This document shows positions 12,601 to 22,029 of a stretch of DNA of 64,000 nt, piece after piece (the first letter of the stretch is position 1; each line of letters opens with the position of its first letter). Source of the stretch: Planococcus citri (Eukaryota; Arthropoda; Insecta; Hemiptera; Pseudococcidae). Made by a program: the position numbers and the translations under genes. The stretch is from positions 25,131,230 to 25,195,229 of the forward strand of contig NC_088677.1 in NCBI RefSeq assembly GCF_950023065.1, read 5' to 3'. Below the pieces are notes generated by a model. The model had not been told where the DNA came from. It did not search any database and saw only the letters and a program-made list of their open reading frames with translations.

Positions 12601-15050
12601 CTCAACTTGGGTTGTACAACTGGCCCTGTGTATAAAAGATCGTTTAAGGAAACACCAGATGATGTTTTCATACTGGCGTTGAAAACAGTACGTTGAGATG
12701 TTGAAGTTGAGCTGGGATTGATAACAGCATGATGCGGTACATAATAAACATGCTTTGGAGCTGAATTACTCTCAAGATTTTCAGAAATTTCGACCATATG
12801 ACCTAGCTCAATATATTCATTCATACATGAAACGTATTTTTCCTTCATTTGAGGGTTATTTTTTAATCGCTTTTCCAAGTGCATAAATTGTTTCAATGCC
12901 TCGAATCGAGACTGGCCTAGTAAAGCGGGATCCTTTTTGAAAGGTAAAGAGACAACAAATCGACCATCTGACTGACGATAAGTAGTTTTTTGATAAATAG
13001 CCTCGCAAGCTAATTCGTCAGCTGTCAACGGAAAATTCGAAATTTGGTGCTCAATTGACCAAAATTTTTTCATCTGATTGAGAAGTTCGTTGTTACTTAA
13101 CTGAAGTATGAATACCATGGTACCTTGTGTCGTCTCAGCAGTTCTAAAACTACCAGCAATAATCCAACCGAATTCTGTCTCCTTCAACTTCGGCAAATTT
13201 GCACCGAGGTTGAAGTTTTCAGATTTCAAAATTTTCCAAAAAATATCTAGGCCCAATAATATATCAATATCATCGGGTATGTTGAAATATGGATCAGCTA
13301 GATATAAATGAGATGGTAAATTCCACGAATTTATTTCGAAAAATTGGTTGGGAACCACTGAGCTGACAATATTTTCGACAACAAGGCAACGAACTGTTAT
13401 TTCAGACGAATTATATCTAGAAATTATCGTAACATCAACACACTGATTGACAGCCGCATTTTTACCACCTAAACCACCTACAGAAATATCAGTACTCATA
13501 GGAGTTAAATTCAATAAGTTGGCTAATCGTTTTGAAATAAAATTAAATTGACTGCCATTATCTAGCAATACTCTAGATTCGATATTCGAAGTTGACGTTG
13601 AATTCGAATTATTTTTAACACCTACTAATGCAGTGGCCAAAAGGGGGTTATTTTCATGATTTACTCGAGTTACATTTTTATTGAGAAGGCAGACGGATAA
13701 ATTTTGATTAAAATTTGATTTGTCCAATGGTGTTTTATTTGACATAGTATGAGGTTCAAAATTCTTACCAAAACGATGAACTAAGGAATGATGAGTTCCT
13801 TTACACCGATAGCAATGCAGTTGTTTCATCGGACACGCTGCGGGCTTCTCTGTGGCACCTTTGCAACTTGACTTGAAGCATACTTGACACAATCGACGCT
13901 CGCCAACGAATTTGATTCGCTCATCTGGAGTTTTCCTTTTGAACTCGTCGCACTGATTTAAGTAATGCTCACCAGAACACAAAACGCAGGGTGGTTTCTT
14001 CTTTAACGTTGGTTTGGACTGCTGCTGCACCATGGTGTGGCCTTGAGTTTTGCCTGATTTCATCGTTGCATTTTTCTGGAACTTTGGGCCTTTCCCATAA
14101 GGTTTTTGACCTCGATCAAACGCTCTGTCACAGGAAGTAGCTTCCCGTTCGAGGAAATTTAGAAATTCATCGAGTGTACAGGACTCTGGATTCGCTGTCG
14201 TTTGGCGTTCCCATTGCAAACGCACTGTATTATTCGTTTGTGGATCATCTAAGAAGTGAGCGATGGTCACCAGATCAAATGGGTCGATGTTGAACTCGGA
14301 ACACGCCAACTTCAAACCAGCAGTATGCTGACGATAAGACACCAAACGCTGACGTAAAGTATTGGCTGATTTTTCAACAAAAAGCTGCTTATAATGCGAC
14401 TTGGCTCGGCGAAATGGATCATCATAAAACTTGACCAAAACATCCCATATTTTCTCAAACGGACTATCTCGGAGATTTTCAACCATATCTTTAGCATCGC
14501 CATCTAATGCTTGATATAAAAACTGTCGCTTACTAATCTCATCATTCGCAATGCGTTTATCCGCCACAAGATGAAGAAAACGAGATTTAAACGATCCCCA
14601 TTTATGAAGATCACCACTAAAATGAGGCACTTCTAGCGCAGGCAGCTTCATTGGAGGCGCTAAATTCGAATCAAGAGGGGCCTCACTGCGCCTTTTACGA
14701 GAAATAATTTGCATGTACCTGTTTCGTAACGTTCGGCATCGTTGATCAAAATTCTGTTGGATCGAAATCAGCTGCTCGTGAAAATGAGATTCAAACAACT
14801 CGTCAATACGCGACTTGATGGAGTTCAACTCGTCGAGATCGCATTGGGCACTATCCGCGTCGAGAATTTCACCAAAATTGAAGCTTTTTTCTAAGCAAAC
14901 GACACGAATTTCCAATATTTTCAACGGTTTATATATCGGTTGATCAGGATTAATTTGATCGGCAACATACTCGCGTTCGGTTTCACTTTCCATAGTTTCG
15001 CGGCTCTTTATTGAATCAGAATCAGACTTATCACCCGTTTCGGAAGACAT
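9669..15050 (-). CDS. BEL/Pao Gag-Pol polyprotein
   Basis: A 1793-residue polyprotein that would build the particle and copy and integrate the element. Visible in order: gag-like region with LPALEVPHFSGD near residue 136; cysteine clusters near 355-425 (CVLCSGEHYLNQC, CQVC, CYRCKGTHH); retropepsin-like LLDNGSQ near 496; Pao-type reverse transcriptase with motif A TADIVKMY near 831 and motif C YVDN near 910; RNase H with GFSDASS near 1091 and WSDSKIALSW near 1169; integrase zinc region near 1424-1460 and DDE core (GVDYAGPF near 1496, YSDNGTTF near 1557, GIWEAG near 1612); and a C-terminal GDFVVIKDDH domain. The start is the ATG at 15050 (MSSETGDK); an upstream in-frame TTG is ignored. Motif C has Asn where most reverse transcriptases have a second Asp, so activity is uncertain. 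No stop or frameshift interrupts it. Confidence 0.95.
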   Translation of the reverse strand: MSSETGDKSDSDSIKSRETMESETEREYVADQINPDQPIYKPLKILEIRVVCLEKSFNFGEILDADSAQCDLDELNSIKSRIDELFESHFHEQLISIQQNFDQRCRTLRNRYMQIISRKRRSEAPLDSNLAPPMKLPALEVPHFSGDLHKWGSFKSRFLHLVADKRIANDEISKRQFLYQALDGDAKDMVENLRDSPFEKIWDVLVKFYDDPFRRAKSHYKQLFVEKSANTLRQRLVSYRQHTAGLKLACSEFNIDPFDLVTIAHFLDDPQTNNTVRLQWERQTTANPESCTLDEFLNFLEREATSCDRAFDRGQKPYGKGPKFQKNATMKSGKTQGHTMVQQQSKPTLKKKPPCVLCSGEHYLNQCDEFKRKTPDERIKFVGERRLCQVCFKSSCKGATEKPAACPMKQLHCYRCKGTHHSLVHRFGKNFEPHTMSNKTPLDKSNFNQNLSVCLLNKNVTRVNHENNPLLATALVGVKNNSNSTSTSNIESRVLLDNGSQFNFISKRLANLLNLTPMSTDISVGGLGGKNAAVNQCVDVTIISRYNSSEITVRCLVVENIVSSVVPNQFFEINSWNLPSHLYLADPYFNIPDDIDILLGLDIFWKILKSENFNLGANLPKLKETEFGWIIAGSFRTAETTQGTMVFILQLSNNELLNQMKKFWSIEHQISNFPLTADELACEAIYQKTTYRQSDGRFVVSLPFKKDPALLGQSRFEALKQFMHLEKRLKNNPQMKEKYVSCMNEYIELGHMVEISENLESNSAPKHVYYVPHHAVINPSSTSTSQRTVFNASMKTSSGVSLNDLLYTGPVVQPKLRGILTRFRLYAYVMTADIVKMYRQIRRNPDHTAYQRIFWRNSPEEKLKVCELTTVTFGERSAQYEATRTLKKLAEDYGANFPNAKSAILSDFYVDNLLTGSNSLEQAKATQEELIALLNSAGLPLSKWSSNSPELLSKIDPSKIEPMSRVSFDDKEMVKTLGMYWAPCDDTLRFWFEKPNVTEARTKRQILGVIASIYDPMGLVGPITVTAKCFMQEIWKFIVEDEKRKIYWDETVPDKILRPWREFAAQLHLLNKISIPRHITPSNTSIIYELHGFSDASSRAYGAVLYLRAISGKEVQVHLLCSKSRVAPLKEISIPRMELLAAELLAEMAHEVASDLSVRVNIASIRLWSDSKIALSWIGTQSYKWSVFVAHRITKIQSLSKNSQWDYVESNSNPADVLSRGANPIDLCKPNHVWFFGPNWLRNSTSPWPDFVNFVPNPNESEERKTERGIAMVATSFRSNLFNLVGLPDTGTNSSKLAHKLGYSKLLRLTSYLARPIRNRLPYFPQSNRIEGKQLHKHDLEFAKMILIKLSQCEYFQDDITRLKNGKPLNKNSSVESLSPFLDADGILRVGGRLEEADMSYEQRHPILLHPSHPLTTLIVMHEHLINLHAGPKLLKSILRRQFWILRMNSCISRCLKLCFTCAKFAAKTQHQIMANFPKERISPSRAFTHTGVDYAGPFSLMQTGGRCRRKIKVYVAVFVCFATKAIHIEVVYDLSTEKFLEAYSRFISRRGVPAHIYSDNGTTFVGAKNRLNEMHSLVLKEASKIEKFTLDKGSQWHFIPPHAPHFGGIWEAGVKSIKSHLYKTIDSYTLTSDQFATLLNQIEACLNSRPLTPESSDPNELNALTPGHFLIGGPITALQTIDYTNIPSNRLKHWEQINKLTQLFWKRWQSEYLNTLQQRYKWQLPDGELKLGDFVVIKDDHLSPTQWALGRVLELHPGKDGKCRVATIQTSNGKVKRPLVKLVFLPCDRKNM

Positions 15051-15181
15051 ATGTAGGTACAAATAAACTTTTGATACACACGAAACAGTAGCAAAATCTT
15101 ACCACGAATTGAAATAAATGATTAAATCGTCGCGAACACGCACTATTTCACTACGACATACAAAATTACGAAATTACATAT

Positions 15182-15199
15182 CCGGCTGTAGAAGGACCA
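15182..15199 (-). other. Primer-binding site of BEL/Pao element
   Basis: Immediately inside the 5' LTR, the element strand reads TGGTCCTTCTACAGCCGG. The leading TGG matches the CCA end of a tRNA, and the next bases match a tRNA ending in GAAGGACCA, as tRNA-Tyr does in many animals. The tRNA identity is a suggestion: complementarity beyond the first 9-10 bases is imperfect. Confidence 0.7.
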
Positions 15200-15539
15200 T
15201 GTTTAATTTCAAAATTACGAAAAATTAGATGACAAACTGTTTAAAATTATTTTATTTGATCTTTACAGTACAACTGCGAGACAAGAAGTGATGCGCTCTT
15301 TATTTGTAAAAATAGCAAGAAGGATAGCGTCAGTATGAGTCATCTGACTCACGCCATTTTTTTGCGATAAAAGTTTCTTCTATGTATAAATGTAAAACTA
15401 CGCGAGTGCGCAACTGTCTGCGCTACAACGAGATAACACACGATTCAAATATTTCTATCTTTTCGTGGATGACGCAATAAATATCAGAAATTACATTAGA
15501 AATAAAAATTTAAATATTCGTTCGAAATGAAATTTAACA
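15200..15539 (-). repeat. 5' LTR of BEL/Pao element
   Basis: 340 bp. On the element strand it runs from TGTTAAATTTCATTTCG to AAATTAAACA, the usual TG...CA ends. It matches the other LTR by eye throughout. On the element strand it contains AATAAA words (opposite 'ctttatttg' and 'attttatttgatc') that could serve as polyadenylation signals. It should contain the element promoter; I could not place a transcription start. Confidence 0.95.
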
Positions 15540-15729
15540 GTAGTTTCAAGCCTTTCAAGAGTCTCCTAATATGTACTTCTTTGAGATTACAGAAATTTTA
15601 TGACTTTTTTTTTTGGAAAACTGGAATTGTTAATAAGTCCCCGGAGGCTCAAAAATAGCTCGAAAACACCTTCACTCGATTCAAAATTTTAAAATTAGGA
15701 TATAAAAAATTTATTTTGAATTTTTAACT

Positions 15730-16640
15730 TCTGATTCCTTCCAAAAAATGAGGAAAAGTGCAACAATCATTCCAATTTTGAAACCTGATAAAAACCCAAA
15801 TCTTGGATCTAGTTTTCGCCCCATCTCCTTAACTTCAGTTCCTAGCAGAATACTTGAAAAGAAGGTTATTAAACGTCTTAATTGGTATATTGATTCAACA
15901 AACTCTCTTAGCATTTATCAAAAAGGTTTCAGAAAGAAAAGATCTATCCTGGACCACCTCTTTAGTCTACAAAAAGAAATTAGTTCAGCCTTCCAGAATA
16001 AAAAAAAAGTTTTCTTTCAGTCTTTTTTGATCTTGTAAAGGCATTTAATAAAGTCTGACATCATAAAATTCTCCAAAAATTACAATCCATTGGAATAAGA
16101 GGACATCTGGCCTACTCTATACAGAATTTCTTAACAAACCGTACTTTTAGAGTGAGAGTAGTTAACAATACATACCTACTCAGAATATTTTGAAATTGAA
16201 AATGGAGTTCCCAAAGGTTCAGTTCTTAGCACAGTTTTATTTATACTTACTTTTGATTGATGACATTTCCAATGTTGTTTTCAGACCCATTTCTCCAAGA
16301 ATTTTTGCAGATGATATAAACATTTCGTTTCGTTCAAATAATATTCAACTGGCTCTTCAAGTAATCTAAGAAAGATTCTAATGATCTAACCTTCTCAGAG
16401 TCAAAAATCCACTGTATACTTTTTACCAAAAAAAAAAAAAATAATAATAAAAATAAGATTCCTCCAGATCTCATTCTCAACTTCAAAGGACACTCTTTAG
16501 AATTCAAAACCACTACTAAATTTCTTGGCTCAACTTTTGATCGAAAACTAAATTGGACTCCTCATTTCCTAAAAGTAAACTCAGATCTAATGAAACGCCT
16601 AAATCTGTTAAAAATAATCAAAAATATCAAGTCTAAAAAC
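15730..16640 (+). pseudogene. Decayed jockey/I-like LINE reverse transcriptase
   Basis: A 5'- and 3'-truncated non-LTR retrotransposon fragment. The first open stretch (to about 16038) reads ATIIPILKPDK, then FRPISLTS and FRKKRSILDHL, the classic motifs of LINE reverse transcriptase fingers. Downstream pieces in shifting frames keep GIRGHLAY, the NGVPKGSVLS-type motif near 16205 and the catalytic FADD near 16305, followed by C-terminal thumb-like text to about 16620. Frame changes near 16020 and 16180-16260 and stops near 16370 break it. It lies 186 bp beyond the BEL/Pao target duplication and is independent of that element. Confidence 0.88.
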
Positions 16641-19600
16641 TGAATCTTACGAACTCGATATAAAATCTCACACGACGACGAGTGTAATATAATCATGTAA
16701 TTACACACATCCAAAAACAAAATAAAACAATAAAATGAAATTTCGTGGGAATTCCAATTTCCAAAAATCTTCTGGAGGCTCCAGAACTGCTCAAAATGGT
16801 GCAAAATCGTTTCCAATCTAAAAAGAGAGGGGCTGAAAAATGGATACTACCTGTACAAAATATCAGAGTTTTCCAAGTCAGCTGTTGGTGAAATTCTGGT
16901 TTTCACTGTTTCGATTCTTAAAAATTCACCAAAAATTGAAAAAAAATTGGCACCTGAAACGTTGGCTTATGAAATATTTTTGTACGTTCTTTTGATTTTA
17001 CTTTGTCTAATTTGAAAGATCGTTAGGGATACTCTCTTGTAAAGAACTTGAAAAAACAAAAAAACAAATTGCTAAAATTATGTCAAACTTTTAAACATTT
17101 TGAAAAAATGAGCAAATTTTCAAAATTCTGTTCTGTACAACTTTTAAGAATTTTAAAAATTACGATGGATTCTCAACATTATTAGATCAGACTTTACACT
17201 TATTTTTTCTCCAAAAATAGTTACTTATTAGAGAAAATTTTGGATTTTAACCAGCAGACACAATTTTTGAAAATTTGTGCAGTGTATCAAAATGAATTAA
17301 ATCAATTATGCTGAATCCGTGCTTGCAGTAGTTGAATTTCATTTTCGTACTTATTATGACAATTTTTCAAAAACTAGAAAATTTGAAAATTTGCTAGAGC
17401 CTCTATAATGACTTGAAATCACCATCGACCAATTTCAAAGGCAAGAAATAGATCATATAACAAAATTTTAGCTTTACACTCGATTCAGTTTTTATTCTTT
17501 CATGGCCAGTAGATCCTAGTTTGAATTTCTAAAAATTCATCAGAAATCGAAAAAAGTTTCTGAAATTTGGCTTGTGTATTTTTGGAACCCCTTTCGATTT
17601 TTCTCAATTCAATGTGAATATTTTTCAGTGGAAAAAATTCTTTGATCACTTAGGAAATGATATCATGTTTTAAAATTTTTTATAGGAGGTAATTTTCAAT
17701 AATGAAAAAAAACCAAGTCAAATATCTACGTAAAAAAAATTGCCTAGGAGACTGGATACCCTGATAACAGATCAAGTCAGACTCCATTTGAGCCAGATAC
17801 TTCATCCAACACACATCCAGCATACAGTTTCCAATCTAATGACCCAGTAACTAACTATACACAAAAGGTTAGAGATTGCAATGTAAACAAATATGTAACC
17901 TCATCATAAACAAGTCTGTGCAACTGCAAAATGTGACCGCACGTAAAACTACAGGTATCGTTAGACTCGGGGGAAAAACGATGTTCGTTAGTTCATATTG
18001 ATTAATTATTTAACACGTCGAAACTATCGAGGCGGGTATTTGAACCAAAAGAGGAAATTTCAATTAGGATTGAATTCAGTAGGTACATTGCGATTCCCCG
18101 AGGACTTTTATTGTATAAATCTCGAACGCTTTGGTGTACTATAGGAGACCCATAAGAGATGTTTTTTTATTCTCTCTCATATAACGGCTGACCTTCTTCG
18201 ATAGAATAAAATCTATTAAACATCATACGCGAATTTTTCTGTTTCAATACCTAATATACTCAGTAAGCCGAGTGAAAACTTCCTATTACTAATAACACGT
18301 TGTTCATAAGATGATAATTTGTTAAGCAGCAGTTGCATAAAAAAGCCAACTCGTATAAAGAGCAATTTAATTTTTAATTTCAAATGTGAAAAGAAATTCA
18401 TTAACATAAGAAAGAGAAATGAAATTGCCTGCGGATTTGGTATACTTACAGAGCAGCATTTTGAAGAAGAAGAAAAAAATACGAGAAGCCGGACCCCATA
18501 AAAAATAACGATTTACTGGGTGGAAATTTTATTTGAAGTTCGTTTCGCTTCTTTCTGCTCGCCTCTCTGTGCCATGGCCGAACCGCTACCGCCGATTCTC
18601 GGTAATTTCGAGCAACTCGAGCTTTTTATTTATGTACATTTTCTCCCCCGTATTAAAAAAGTTTTAATTTCATATTCAGATATCAAAAAAGTTAATAAAT
18701 CAAGCCGAAACTTATTTATACAAACGCGATATAGATTAAGAATTTCGAAAAATACAAAAAAATGAAAAACGACTGAATAATTTTCAACCCTGCCATGGGT
18801 TGGTATCTGCGGGGTATAAAGTCAAAGTTATGACTTTGCAACTACACACCGCAGCAGAAAATATACGTACACACTGAATAAAGTTTTATAGTACGTGAAA
18901 ACCGCATCGTATGTATAACGTAGTGTACTCGTATTTTTAATTTAAACTGTCACCGCGTCGCCCAACTGGAAATTTTTTTTCAACCGTGAAATTTTCAGCA
19001 GCGCGAGCGAGGTGATGTTTCATTTGTGTAATGATTTTTAATTCATTTATAGTACTGTATGGTACGTACGCGGTATAAACGATGAAATTTACATTGTATA
19101 GATACGCGTCGAGTTACCTCTTCCTTTTCCTCCTTGTGCAACCGACGTCAATATAGTGTGTATAAATGTACTGTGTATCTATACTTCAAAGGCAAAACCT
19201 TACAAGCTGGTGGTTGCGCTGTGTAACACGAGTATCGTTCGTGAAAGACCTTCGAGCAATGTAAACTAGAACTGTGGCCTTATGTACCAAATTCAGCTCT
19301 TCAATTGACGTTAGCATGTACTTACACGCGGTTTCAACGTATATTTTAGAATTCGTCTCCAGAAACCCTTAGCCACATGAAACGTTTGCTCGCCTGCCTC
19401 ATCCTGCGCTAGATGTGCTGTATGGATACATATTATATAGTTTCACTCGAGTTATCTCAATAAATGCGTTTTACTCGCCTCTTATTCCGGCCTCGATTGC
19501 GAGCCAGTCTTCTTGTGGATATTTGACGACCTTCATTATTTACTCTGACGATGAAAGCGAAGGGAAGGCATTTTCCGTTTGGGAAATTTTACAAACACGA

Positions 19601-20180
19601 ATAGATACTCGATGCGGAAATTTCATTACGAAATATGTATCTTTGCGGATGGTAGTGAGATTTTTTTTCTTTTCTGGCGACCTCATGATCTTGATGAAGA
19701 AAATATCCCAACCGTGAAAGCATTTTTTGCACCAAAAGAATTGAAAGAGGACCTAAAAATACACCAGCGGCAACAATTTCAAAGGTCGAAATCCTATCAT
19801 TTTTTTAAAAATATTTTTGAAAATTTGAACGCTTATTTTTCACGAAGAAAAAGGAAAATTAGATCGAATTTACATACCTACACAGTAAACATTGATACTT
19901 ATTGGGTTTGTACCCTATTTTCAACCTCCCGAGTCGATTGGTGATGATTATTTTCTGGAGCCTCCACAGGATTTTTGAATTCTGCGGTTTTGGATAAATG
20001 CCAAAAATGCCTATTAATACTGCTTCTGCAACATTTGGTACACAACAAACAGCATTTCTTTGTATCGAATTGTTCTTTTTATGTAAATTAGATAAGTAGT
20101 CATTATACCACATAGTCCAAAACGACTATAGAACCTATTTACAAGAATTCCAAATGTTGGATAATTCAGATCTTATGTTA
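16641..20180. other. No recognisable gene; degenerate repeats and AT-rich DNA
   Basis: 16740-17700 is diverged repetitive text (phrases like 'aaaattcaccaaaaattg' and 'ctggaggctccagaactgctc'). 17760-20180 contains scattered open frames of up to about 120 codons, the longest at 19579-19944. None shows a recognised domain, and no splice chain could be built. Confidence 0.45.
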
Positions 20181-20345
20181 CGAGGGTTGTCCGAAAAGTA
20201 AGGTACAAAAAATTCTGAAAAATTGAATAATTTATTTATCAAAAAACTGAATACACCATCTTGAACTAGACTCAAATAGGTACACTACTTTTCCACACAA
20301 TCCCTTTTTTTTTCGATGCATTTTTCCTATTGTTCGTTTAGGTTG
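20181..20345 (-). mobile_element. Mariner-like element end (remnant)
   Basis: The sequence starts with CGAGGGTTGTCCGAAAAGTA directly after TTA. This resembles the terminal inverted repeat of several mariner subfamilies, which insert at TA. On the minus strand the adjoining about 120 bp holds a short frame ending in text like KKKGIVWKS, consistent with the C-terminal end of a mariner transposase (usually ...GDYVEK). The rest of the element and the opposite terminus are missing, replaced by the 8-bp array that begins near 20404. Confidence 0.55.
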
Positions 20346-20403
20346 AAAATGACCTCTTCAAAGAATTGTATATGCTCATTCTTGTGTCAATGGCACGAGT
20401 GTT

Positions 20404-20640
20404 TTACACGTTTGCATGATTACACTATCACACATCCACACGATCACACAATTACATGATCACACACTCACATGTCTACATAATCACACGCTTACACATC
20501 TACATGTCTACACGTTTGCACATTTAAACATTTGCACATTTACACGTTTGCCCCTTTACACGTTTACACGTTTGCACATTTACACATTTACACAATTACA
20601 CGTTTACATGTTTACACAATTACACAATTACATGTTTGCT
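20404..20640 (+). repeat. Degenerate 8-bp array (CACGTTTG/CACATTTA)
   Basis: About 29 copies of an 8-base word of the form CAC(A/G)(T/A)NTN, such as CACGTTTG, CACATTTA, CATGATTA and CACACGAT. It is the most diverged relative of the 16-bp arrays at 21474, 24415 and 25768. It is followed by a diverged copy of the same right flank ('gaagtagatacttattgtaa', 'tatgagtgtt', 'attatttata') found after the other arrays. Confidence 0.85.
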
Positions 20641-20721
20641 GTTCACTTCAGTTTACTACTTTTTAGAGAAGTAGATACTTATTGTAATTATATAGGTATG
20701 AGTGTTTTTTAATAATTATTT

Positions 20722-21070
20722 ATACAGGGTGCGGCGCGGGAACGGTAAGTATTTAAATTGGTTCCAGCTTCGTTTGTAGGCAACCTGGAGGGGTAATCTA
20801 TGTCTCGTTGGATAGAGGAGGGCCGCACAATTTTTTTGATATATGTATTTATTTTAGTTGAAAGCTTTTCAGTCTTGAATACAGAATGATGTAAACATTT
20901 GACAGGGTATTTTGACATACGTCTTTCTTCGTTGCGCTCTCTCTTAAAAGCCACTCTATGTATAAATTTTGTGTGAATGTACTGACTGATAGCGCGATTC
21001 TTCCTCTGCAAAATGAGCACCCAACGAAGTCCATACGTTGAGATGCGGCCAACCTGCGGCTTTCCAAAGT
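20722..21070 (-). mobile_element. Probable DNA transposon end (TA-CAGGGTG type)
   Basis: A TATACAGGGTG start is typical of TA-inserting insect DNA transposons. On the minus strand the adjoining sequence has long overlapping open frames (20709-21020 and 20849-21067) with a phrase GAHFAEE that could be the C-terminal end of a Tc1/mariner-type transposase. No second terminal repeat is present. The family is an inference. Confidence 0.35.
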
Positions 21071-21148
21071 TGAAAAAAACCAGGTTTTACTCTATTTTTT
21101 TCACTATTGATGGGTGACTCACTCAAAACTTTCAAACTTTCAAACTTT

Positions 21149-21463
21149 CAAAGCTCTCTGGAGGCAGAACACTACATTCTACAGAAAAATGAGGAGGGGG
21201 AAACTTGTAGAGAATTAAATTCCCAATCGACATAATGTCCTTAGTTTTTCTCTAGGATGCTTGGTTTTCACTATATTTTCAAATAAAAGTGAAGATCAAA
21301 AATTTTTCCCATTGATTTTTCATTTTCATTTGCAAATGTAGCGAAAACTAAGCATCCTAGAGAAAAACTAACGATATTAAGTCGATTGGAAATTTAATTC
21401 TTCACAATTTTCCTCGACTCCATTTTTCCGTAGAATGCTCTGTTCCGCCTCCAAAGAGCTTTG
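21149..21463. repeat. Inverted-repeat element with ~120-bp arms
   Basis: The outer word CAAAGCTCTCTGGAGGC at 21149 is matched in reverse complement at 21447-21463. The complementarity continues, with small gaps, through 'ctagagaaaaactaa' and 'agcatcctag' to a loop of about 70-80 bases near 21265-21340. It lies immediately left of the 16-bp-type array at 21474 and may be a terminal part of the same mobile unit. No target duplication was recognised; the left flank is a CTTTCAAA-type simple repeat. Confidence 0.75.
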
Positions 21464-21473
21464 AATTTTTGGT

Positions 21474-21644
21474 TGCACATCTGCACATCTGCATGTCTGC
21501 ACATTTGCACGACTGCATGTCTGCACGACTGCACGTTTGTACGACTGCACATCTGCACGTTTGCACGTCTGCACGTCTACACGTTTGCATGGTTGCATGT
21601 CTGCATGACTGCACGTTTGCAAGACTGCACATTTACATGTTTAC
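21474..21644 (+). repeat. Short mixed 8/16-bp array (GCACGACT/GCACGTTT relatives)
   Basis: About 21 eight-base words including GCACATCT, GCATGTCT, GCACGACT, GCACGTTT and GCACGTCT. It is more varied than the homogeneous arrays at 24.4 and 25.8 kb and less decayed than the one at 20.4 kb. Open frames in several phases follow from the stop-free repeat and do not indicate genes. Confidence 0.9.
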
Positions 21645-22023
21645 ACTACTTGCCCATCATTTGATGAAGTAGATATTGTAATTAAATAGCTATGAGTGTT
21701 ATTAAAAATTATTTATAGTACAATGAGTGCGTTTTTAAATTGTTTTCATTTTAAATTCTTATCATTGGTGTTTACAGGCGTTTGTCAGAATGACTTTGTA
21801 TTTGCAGTGATAAGCTGAATAAAATAAGTGGATCAAGTGCATACCTAATGAGTGAGCAAGTGTTTTATATTATGTATTTATTACTTGTTTGTTTTATCTT
21901 TAGTTTCAGAGATTGGATGTGTGATTTTATTTGTATTTTTTCTTTAGGAAATAAGCTTGAATATATTAATATCAAGGGGTACATTTTTTCACCTTTTGGT
22001 TCTTGTTATTGTTGTGTTTTATT
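21645..22023 (+). repeat. Right flank of array unit, copy 1
   Basis: Nearly identical to 25021-25399 (offset 3376). It starts ACTACTTGCCCATCATTTGA and ends near 'ttgttgtgttttatt'. A few single-base differences were seen (for example tatatt versus tttatt, and 'ttaggaaat' versus 'ttaagaaat'). The extended match shows that array and flank moved or duplicated together. Confidence 0.9.
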
Positions 22024-22029
22024 AGCCAA

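Larger units (their letters stand above)
8684..15544 (-). mobile_element. Complete BEL/Pao LTR retrotransposon with target duplication
   Basis: A full-length element lies on the minus strand (body 8689-15539). Two 340-bp LTRs that match by eye at every base flank a primer-binding site, a 1793-codon gag-pol frame without stops and a short purine tract. The 5-base target duplication GTAGT is present at 8684-8688 and 15540-15544, within the 4-6 bp usual for this superfamily. Matching LTRs and an uninterrupted frame indicate recent insertion. No env-like frame lies between the pol stop and the 3' LTR. Element order (protease, RT, RNase H, integrase) and the Pao-type RT and C-terminal domains assign it to BEL/Pao and not Gypsy or Copia. 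Confidence 0.97.

Noticed and set aside
15051..15062. Upstream start for the BEL/Pao polyprotein
   Set aside because: It would use TTG; the ATG at 15050 is the first proper start.
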